Shown here piece by piece: positions 7,240-11,659 of a stretch of DNA of 11,659 nucleotides (positions are counted from its first letter, which is position 1; every line of letters starts with the position of its first letter). Under the pieces are notes generated by a model. It was not told the origin of the DNA and searched no databases. It saw only the letters and a list, made by a program, of their open reading frames with translations. The stretch lies in assembly GCA_021821565.1 (NCBI GenBank), contig JAKACI010000024.1:1-11659 (forward strand), given 5' to 3'. Made by a program: the position numbers and the translations under genes. The DNA comes from a bacterium. GTDB taxonomy: Bacteria > SZUA-79 > Acidulodesulfobacterales > Acidulodesulfobacteraceae.

Positions 7240-7512
7240 CTAATAAGGAATAATTACATCATAATCAAGTAATTTATTTGCCAATTCTTTGTTTGTCAAA
7301 TAGTTATAAGAATTATCTTTATAATTTGTAAATATAGGAATTTCTAGCATATTTTGTAGCATATCCATATTTTTGTCTATAATATTACCGTTTTCAATCT
7401 TTTTGTCAAGAACATACACTTCGACTGTATCATTAAAAAGTGTCAAACCTCCCGACATTCTGAGAGCTTCAACCTGTCTGTCGCGCGTAAGAACGGCTAT
7501 TTTTTTACTCAT
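7240..7512 (-). CDS. DsrF/TusC-like small sulfur-relay protein
   Basis: This 90-residue soluble protein has an alpha/beta DsrE-like start (KKIAVLTRDRQVEALRMSGG), then a strand EVYVLDKKIE, and ends LANKLLDYDVIIPY. The last part matches the C-terminal pattern of DsrF/TusC (L--yD-vl-F). The RDRQVEALRMSGGLTL stretch looks like a strongly conserved family signature rather than generic fold residues. It contains no Cys at all, so it cannot itself carry a persulfide; in TusBCD-type complexes DsrF/TusC is thought to be structural. It is shorter than ordinary DsrF (about 120-135). The gene upstream is DsrE-like, 362 bp away across an inserted element, and the DsrH-like mini-gene is 47 bp downstream. 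No Shine-Dalgarno is visible. Confidence 0.72.
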   Translation of the reverse strand: MSKKIAVLTRDRQVEALRMSGGLTLFNDTVEVYVLDKKIENGNIIDKNMDMLQNMLEIPIFTNYKDNSYNYLTNKELANKLLDYDVIIPY

Positions 7513-7874
7513 ATTAAAATATAATAATTATTTATATTATTGCTTCGTTATTATTGTTTTTAATTTTGATATTTTATTGCTTACCTAACTTTTCTTTAAT
7601 TTTTTTATGCACTACAGTTGAACCACATATTTTTATTAAATATTTTTATATTTATATATTACCTTTAATATATTACCTTTATTTGCAGAGTATATTTTTA
7701 TATACTGCATTATATTTTATAAAATAAATACCATAATAATATCTGATAGTTAATAATGTAATATATAAAATTAATAGAAAAGTTAGGTATTAAATTAAAT
7801 AGTTATAAAATTAAAAATTATTCACATCTCTTATAAAAAAACTAAAATGGAATGAAAAAATAATTTTTATAAAT
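7513..7874. other. Intergenic region with inverted-repeat element
   Basis: The 362-bp gap separates two genes that are normally adjacent (DsrE-like and DsrF-like). It is almost entirely A/T. The only structure I see is the 208-bp element annotated separately, with a hairpin inside it at 7684-7709. No ORF is supportable on either strand. Confidence 0.7.
7582..7789. mobile_element. MITE-like element with 20-bp terminal inverted repeats
   Basis: The left end TACCTAACTTTTCTTTAAT (7582-7600) and the right end ATTAATAGAAAAGTTAGGTA (7770-7789) are inverted copies that differ by one inserted base. Both are bounded by TA, which would fit a TA target duplication as in IS630/Tc1-type transposition. The 208-bp interior is AT-rich and has no ORF. 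It includes a hairpin near 7684-7709 (TGCA...TGCA ends around a T-rich loop). No transposase is in the window, so it would be non-autonomous. Mobility is inferred; only the inverted ends are directly seen. Confidence 0.5.
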
Positions 7875-8180
7875 TTAAAATATTAAAAGTCTATCTTCCC
7901 CCTCAAGTTTATTAATCATACTTGCATTTTCGTATTGAGAAGCATATAAAAAACCCTCAACCTTCTTATGTATGTTTCTGATGCTGCATGAGTATTCACA
8001 AAGCGAAACATGCGAATTTACTTCTTTTAATTTGCCAACGAATTTTTCATCGTTTAACAAATTTACTCCGTCATCCATTATAAAACATTGTATCTCATAA
8101 TTTAAATAATTAGCTGAACTTAAAATATTATTAATATGAGATTTATATTTATCCGTAGTAATTAAAATTGCAAGTTTCAT
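7875..8180 (-). CDS. DsrE/TusD-like sulfur-relay protein
   Basis: This 101-residue soluble protein has the DsrE pattern. It starts MKLAILITTDKY, then has CFIMDDGVNLL (32-42) at the usual DDGV loop. CEYSCSIRNI (61-70) aligns with the DsrE/TusD motif C-x5-RRG-I, placing C61 at the persulfide-binding Cys; C65 is a second Cys. The end GEDRLLIF matches the family terminus (aDRvltF). It is the first gene of the E-F-H-like series on this strand, and in relatives the DsrE/TusD Cys accepts sulfur from TusA or a similar carrier. The protein is some 25-30 residues shorter than typical DsrE. The start lacks a clear Shine-Dalgarno, and a large hairpin lies 21 bp upstream. DsrE-fold membership is well supported; the exact subfamily is less sure. 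Confidence 0.8.
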   Translation of the reverse strand: MKLAILITTDKYKSHINNILSSANYLNYEIQCFIMDDGVNLLNDEKFVGKLKEVNSHVSLCEYSCSIRNIHKKVEGFLYASQYENASMINKLEGEDRLLIF

Positions 8181-8189
8181 TTAAAATCT

Positions 8190-8235
8190 ATATCTCACGG
8201 ATATCCCGCCTTATATAAGGCGGGATAAGAGATAT
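8190..8235. promoter_or_regulatory. Large hairpin directly before the DsrE-like gene
   Basis: TATCCCGCCTTAT and ATAAGGCGGGATA form a perfect 26-bp palindrome at 8202-8227. A 7-bp outer arm (8190-8196 with 8229-8235) extends it after a small bulge. It ends 21 bp before the start codon of the DsrE-like gene (- strand) and has no T-run on either strand. It is therefore not a typical terminator. It may structure the leader mRNA, bind a regulator, or be a REP-type repeat. Confidence 0.6.
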
Positions 8236-8327
8236 CCTCATCAATGATCAATGTATAAAAACTTAATAATATTATAATTATAAGCATATCATATAAATAA
8301 AAGCAATTAAATATAATATAACTGTCT

Positions 8328-8759
8328 AAAATTGCCGATAGAGATTATTAAAAGTGCTTTAATGTTTTAAAAAAATTAGATTCCTGTCCACGCAGGAATG
8401 ACACCCGTCGGGTGGAACGATAAATCCTCGCAAAGTCATTCCTGCGTGGACAGGTACGCTTTAAAGCCGTCGGCATTTAGATGGCTCATCTAAAATAAAA
8501 TTTTCTATAAAGAGTAATAGATAGTTTCTATTGCAGGATTAAAGTTATAATATTAATTTTAAAAAATTTAAAAAAATGTTATTATATATATAAATATCCA
8601 TACTATATAAGTATTAATTATATTTAATGGCTAAATTGTATATTAAACAACTACGCAGGTATTTAAGTTTTCACTCGACGGATGCCATTCCCGCGAAAGC
8701 GGGAATCTAATGTTCCATATAACTTTAAAGCTATTTTAAAGAATTCTATCGGCAATTTT
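8328..8759. repeat. Composite repeat bounded by 15-bp inverted repeats
   Basis: AAAATTGCCGATAGA (8328-8342) and its exact inverse (8745-8759) frame about 430 bp. Inside are several pieces. There is a perfect 20-bp inverted pair at 8383-8402 and 8435-8454 around a small CACCCG-T-CGGGTG hairpin. There is a copy of the 6920-6979 repeat in inverted orientation (8460-8508). An end of the 1456-1620 element lies at 8519-8544, and a hairpin ATTCCCGC-GAAA-GCGGGAAT at 8687-8706. The mosaic suggests repeated insertion of short elements into one another. Confidence 0.7.
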
Positions 8760-8791
8760 GGGAATAATCTAAAAAATAGGAATGAAATCAA

Positions 8792-9706
8792 ATGCAAAAA
8801 AATGCAATTGTATTATTTAGTGGGGGTTTAGATTCTTCAACAGTTTTGAAAATAGCTTTAGACGAAGGATATAATGTTATTCCTGTAAGCTTTTTTTACA
8901 ATCAAAGACATCAAACCGAAATTGACCATGCAAAAAAAATCATAGAATATTTTAAGATTAAAAATCATATAATAATTAATTTAGATTTTAGCCAAATCAA
9001 CGGTTCTGCTTTAATCGACTTAAAAATTGATGTTCCAAAAAATCAAATTAAATTAATTAATGCCTGTAATAATAGCGATGATGTTAATGATAATATTAAT
9101 AACAATGACAATTTTGCTTCAAAAGAAAATAAATTATTAATAAATAACCGTCATACTGACAAGACAAAATATTCACGGCAAAATGATAATTTTTTAAAAG
9201 ATGATAGAGATAATAAAGTTAAGGAAGCTAAGAAAAAATCAAAAATTTTAACAACCGCTATAAATCAAAATAAAAAAAACAAAAAAGAAAACTCAATACC
9301 TATTACTTACGTTCCTGCAAGAAATACTATTTTTCTTTCATACGCTATAGCAGTCGGCGAAGTTAATAATGCAGGAGATATTTTTATAGGTGTTAACTGG
9401 ATTGATTATAGCGGGTATCCTGATTGCAGACCGGAATATATTCTCGCTTTTGAACAAATGGCAAATATTGCAACAAAAGTTTCCTCAATGGGAGAGGTAG
9501 AATTTAAAATACATACACCGCTAATCAGCATGGGTAAAAAAGATATTATAAAAAAAGCTTATGAAATAGGCGTCCCTTTAGAGCTTACGCACAGCTGCTA
9601 TGACCCCATAAACGGGCTTGCGTGCGGAGTTTGCGATTCTTGTATATTAAGAAAAAACGGATTTATAGAGGCAGGAATTAAAGACTCTACGGTATATGCT
9701 TCTTAA
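8792..9706 (+). CDS. queC: 7-cyano-7-deazaguanine synthase (QueC) with a low-complexity insert
   Basis: The enzyme uses ATP to turn 7-carboxy-7-deazaguanine plus ammonia into preQ0, in queuosine synthesis for tRNA. The PP-loop SGGLDSS is at residues 10-16. The conserved VPARNTIFLSYA (174-185) and the NWIDYSGYPDCRPEY block (202-216) are present. The zinc site is complete: C269 in HSCYDP, then C278, C281 and C284 in ACGVCDSC. The protein is 304 residues against about 220-230 usual. The excess is one insert at about residues 84-167 (rich in Asn, Asp and Lys), placed between IDVP and IPITYVP, where relatives have a short loop. All catalytic parts are intact, so the gene is probably functional. 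AGGA lies about 10 bases before the ATG. The repeat island ends 32 bp upstream. No preQ1 riboswitch was seen. Confidence 0.96.
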   Translation: MQKNAIVLFSGGLDSSTVLKIALDEGYNVIPVSFFYNQRHQTEIDHAKKIIEYFKIKNHIIINLDFSQINGSALIDLKIDVPKNQIKLINACNNSDDVNDNINNNDNFASKENKLLINNRHTDKTKYSRQNDNFLKDDRDNKVKEAKKKSKILTTAINQNKKNKKENSIPITYVPARNTIFLSYAIAVGEVNNAGDIFIGVNWIDYSGYPDCRPEYILAFEQMANIATKVSSMGEVEFKIHTPLISMGKKDIIKKAYEIGVPLELTHSCYDPINGLACGVCDSCILRKNGFIEAGIKDSTVYAS

Positions 9707-9732
9707 TTGACATTAATAAAAATTTAAATCAT

Positions 9733-10905
9733 TTATTTATAAATACAAAATCTCCCGCCGTTTTGCTGTTTAGCTTTATACATTGCGCCGTCTGCTTCGT
9801 TTATCAGTTCTTCGGCTTTTTTTCCGTTTTTATATTCGCTTATTCCGATTGATAAGCTTATTTTTTTATTATCAAAAATGTTGTTCCCGCTGCGGTCTGA
9901 ATGGCTATCTATGTTAATTTTATTATTTTCCGCCGCATTTCTTGAATCATTTTCTTTTTCTTTAATTTCTTTAATAATATTATTTAATTTATCGTTTAAA
10001 CCGTTATTAAAATAATTTAATATCCTGTTAGCTACAATAGTTGAACGATTTGCATCAGTATTTGGAAGTATAGCGACAAATTCATCTCCGCCGTATCTGC
10101 AGATAATATCAATTTTTTTTCTTACGGAATTATTTAAAACGGCAGCGGTAAATCTAATTATTTCATCGCCTGCTTTATGGCTAAATGTGTCGTTAAACAT
10201 TTTAAAATTATCAATATCCATAAACATTAAAACAAGGTCATAATCATATCTTGCGCATCTTGCAGTTTCTTTTTCTAATTCTTCGTAAAAATATCTTGAA
10301 TTATATAATCCCGAAAGACTATCGGTTTTTGCAAGTATATTTAATTTTTGTTCAAATTTTATTTCTTTTGTAATATCTCTGATTAAATAAATAATTCCTT
10401 TTGTTTCGCCGCTATGGTCGTAAATAGGTATTCTGTCGTTTTCAAAATAATGATTTTTATTGTCAATTTCATGTATATTGGTCACTTTATACCCTGAAGC
10501 TAAGTCTCTAATCTCTAAAGGTACTATTAAATCATCGGAAAATAAATATTTAAAAAAACTAATTTCTTTAATATTTTTGTTTAAACAATTATTTAAACTA
10601 ATACTAAAATTAATTGTGAAATAATTATTGCAAAATAATATTTTATTTTCATTATTGGTTATTATAACAGCTTCGTCCATTGAATTTAATATGTCGGAAA
10701 TTGCTATATCGTCAACTCCGTTGATGATATTTTCTTCAATAAACGCCGGATTCATACTATTATCGTTTCCATTGTTATCCTTGCCGTTATAAGCGTAACT
10801 ATCCGTCTTTAAAATATTATCTTCTGTTTTATTTAAATCTAAATTTAGATTATTATCTAATATATTTATATTATTTATATGTTCCGCATCATCGGCTGCC
10901 GACAT
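9733..10905 (-). CDS. PAS-GGDEF diguanylate cyclase
   Basis: This is a 390-residue soluble signalling protein that should make cyclic di-GMP from two GTP. Residues 1-65 are Asn/Asp-rich and probably disordered. A PAS domain follows (about 68-178: ILNSMDEAVIITNNENKILFCN to GIIYLIRDIT), then a short linker (KEIKFEQKLNILAKTDSLSGLYN) and the GGDEF domain. The active site RYGGDEF (270-276), metal-site D230 and the SIGIS strand (352-356) are intact. The inhibitory I-site RxxD is KKID (263-266), with Lys instead of Arg, so product inhibition may be weak or lost. An Asn/Lys/Glu-rich insert (about 307-346) splits the domain before SIGIS. There are no membrane segments, and the PAS ligand is unknown. 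AAGGAG (10914-10919) 8 bases upstream supports the start. It converges with queC, 26 bp away. Confidence 0.94.
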   Translation of the reverse strand: MSAADDAEHINNINILDNNLNLDLNKTEDNILKTDSYAYNGKDNNGNDNSMNPAFIEENIINGVDDIAISDILNSMDEAVIITNNENKILFCNNYFTINFSISLNNCLNKNIKEISFFKYLFSDDLIVPLEIRDLASGYKVTNIHEIDNKNHYFENDRIPIYDHSGETKGIIYLIRDITKEIKFEQKLNILAKTDSLSGLYNSRYFYEELEKETARCARYDYDLVLMFMDIDNFKMFNDTFSHKAGDEIIRFTAAVLNNSVRKKIDIICRYGGDEFVAILPNTDANRSTIVANRILNYFNNGLNDKLNNIIKEIKEKENDSRNAAENNKINIDSHSDRSGNNIFDNKKISLSIGISEYKNGKKAEELINEADGAMYKAKQQNGGRFCIYK

Positions 10906-11659
10906 AATTTATTCTCCTTAATAATAAAAAATAAAACAATAAAGAAATAAGTTTTAATTAATTTATTAGTTTATTAATTTATTTATTAATTTATTAGTTT
11001 ATTAATTAATTTATTGGTAAATATATTAGTAAATAAACAAAACAAATATTATTTTAATTTTAATAAAAATTTAATTTATAATTTTATTTTATTTATTTAT
11101 TTATTTATTTAACATATATAATAAACTATAATAAACAGTAAAACTTATATAAAATACAAAATTTAAATAAAAACACATTTTATATTTAATTTATATTTAT
11201 ATTTAAGTTATGTTTAACTTTTTTAATTTTATATAATTAAATTTTATATGTCAATAAAAAATAGTTGTATTTTTTAAAAAAATAATGTAGAATTTTTATG
11301 CGTTTAATTTAATAATATTATTGATTTGTTTGATAATTAAAATTTTTGGTAATAAAAATTATATCACTAATGCAGACTTTTTATAAACATTATTTTTTTT
11401 AATTATTAATATTAATTTTCTTTTATAAACTATAAACTTTTATAAATATTGGTTTTATAAATATTGATAGATACATTATTTTTTCTTTTTGAATTCTGGC
11501 AATATAAATATTAACAATAACATTTTAAACATTTTAGTTTATTGTTAATTGGAGAAATATGAACAAGGAAATGAATACACAGTCGAATCACATGATCATC
11601 ATCATTTATTAAAAAATAACTATAAAATTAAAATGTCTAAACATATCACTTGACAGATT
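10906..11659. other. Long, extremely AT-rich region without a supportable gene
   Basis: These 754 bases upstream of the diguanylate cyclase are almost only A and T, with stops in all frames. A near-tandem 28-bp unit built on AATTTATTAGTTTATT recurs at about 10960 and 10988. Near the right edge GGAG precedes ATG 11559, but the frame stops after 17 codons. TTGACA occurs at 11649-11654. I see no DnaA boxes, tRNA or other RNA gene. Confidence 0.6.

Larger units (their letters stand above)
8181..8791. other. Intergenic repeat island between divergent genes
   Basis: This gap of 611 bp lies between the DsrE-like gene and queC. I see no ORF. It contains a 26-bp perfect palindrome (8202-8227) and a composite region bounded by 15-bp inverted repeats (8328-8759) that holds several GC-rich hairpins. 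The rest is A/T. Promoters of both flanking genes must lie here. Confidence 0.75.

Noticed and set aside
7373..7588. 71-codon frame on the + strand
   Set aside because: It lies opposite the DsrF-like gene, has no family features, and ends in AT-rich intergenic DNA with no Shine-Dalgarno.
8202..8227. Rho-independent terminator
   Set aside because: The palindrome has no T-run after it on either strand, and it lies before a gene start, not after a stop.
8383..8706. Possible CRISPR array
   Set aside because: The repeats are inverted, of different lengths and unevenly spaced. There are no regular direct repeats with spacers and no cas genes.
10950..11110. Replication origin
   Set aside because: It is AT-rich with near-tandem repeats, but no DnaA boxes and no dnaA, dnaN or rep gene are visible.
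11559..11612. 17-codon ORF with GGAG before ATG near the right edge
   Set aside because: The frame stops after MNKEMNTQSNHMIIIIY. An overlapping frame with HDHHH also ends at a stop after some 34 codons. It could be a leader peptide or a broken gene, but this cannot be supported.

Overview
The window is very AT-rich bacterial DNA, with many A/T-only intergenic stretches and strong AAT/AAA/ATA codon bias. It carries ordinary bacterial housekeeping genes and an unusually dense set of small DsrE-type sulfur-relay proteins. CcdA, a TauE/SafE-type permease, five Dsr-type proteins, QueC and a PAS-GGDEF protein together suggest a free-living, sulfur-metabolising Gram-negative bacterium. An AT-rich deltaproteobacterial-type lineage, such as the uncultured acid-mine-drainage sulfur bacteria, is my best guess, but nothing in the window proves it.

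Layout, left to right. (i) The 3' part of a ccdA-type gene runs off the left edge (+ strand). A DUF2784-type membrane protein (- strand) converges on it. (ii) A 165-bp non-coding repeat with terminal inverted repeats (1456-1620) precedes a pabB-pabC pair (+) for making p-aminobenzoate, the folate precursor. The two reading frames overlap by 17 bp. (iii) From 3532 to 8180 everything is on the - strand. In transcription order this is a DsrE-like protein (8180), a DsrF-like protein (7512), a 56-residue DsrH-like mini-protein (7192), another DsrE-family protein (6595), a DMT/EamA permease (5992), a DrsE_2-like protein (4881) and a TauE/SafE permease (4293). The order E-F-H matches dsrEFH/tusDCB, but all three proteins are shortened. 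A 208-bp element with inverted termini lies between the E-like and F-like genes. (iv) 8181-8791 is a non-coding repeat island with hairpins and inverted repeats. (v) queC (+) and a PAS-GGDEF diguanylate cyclase (-) converge. (vi) The last 750 bp are nearly all A/T with no supportable gene.

The central block reads as a sulfur-handling neighbourhood. The Dsr-type proteins could pass persulfide sulfur between carriers, and the TauE/SafE permease could export sulfite or a sulfonate-like anion. CcdA moves reducing equivalents across the membrane for thiol chemistry. None of the core sulfur enzymes (dsrAB, dsrC, hdr, tusA) is visible, so direction and substrate cannot be fixed. Another theme is Asn/Lys/Asp-rich low-complexity inserts in otherwise conserved enzymes (QueC, PabC, the GGDEF protein and the PabB N-terminal half).
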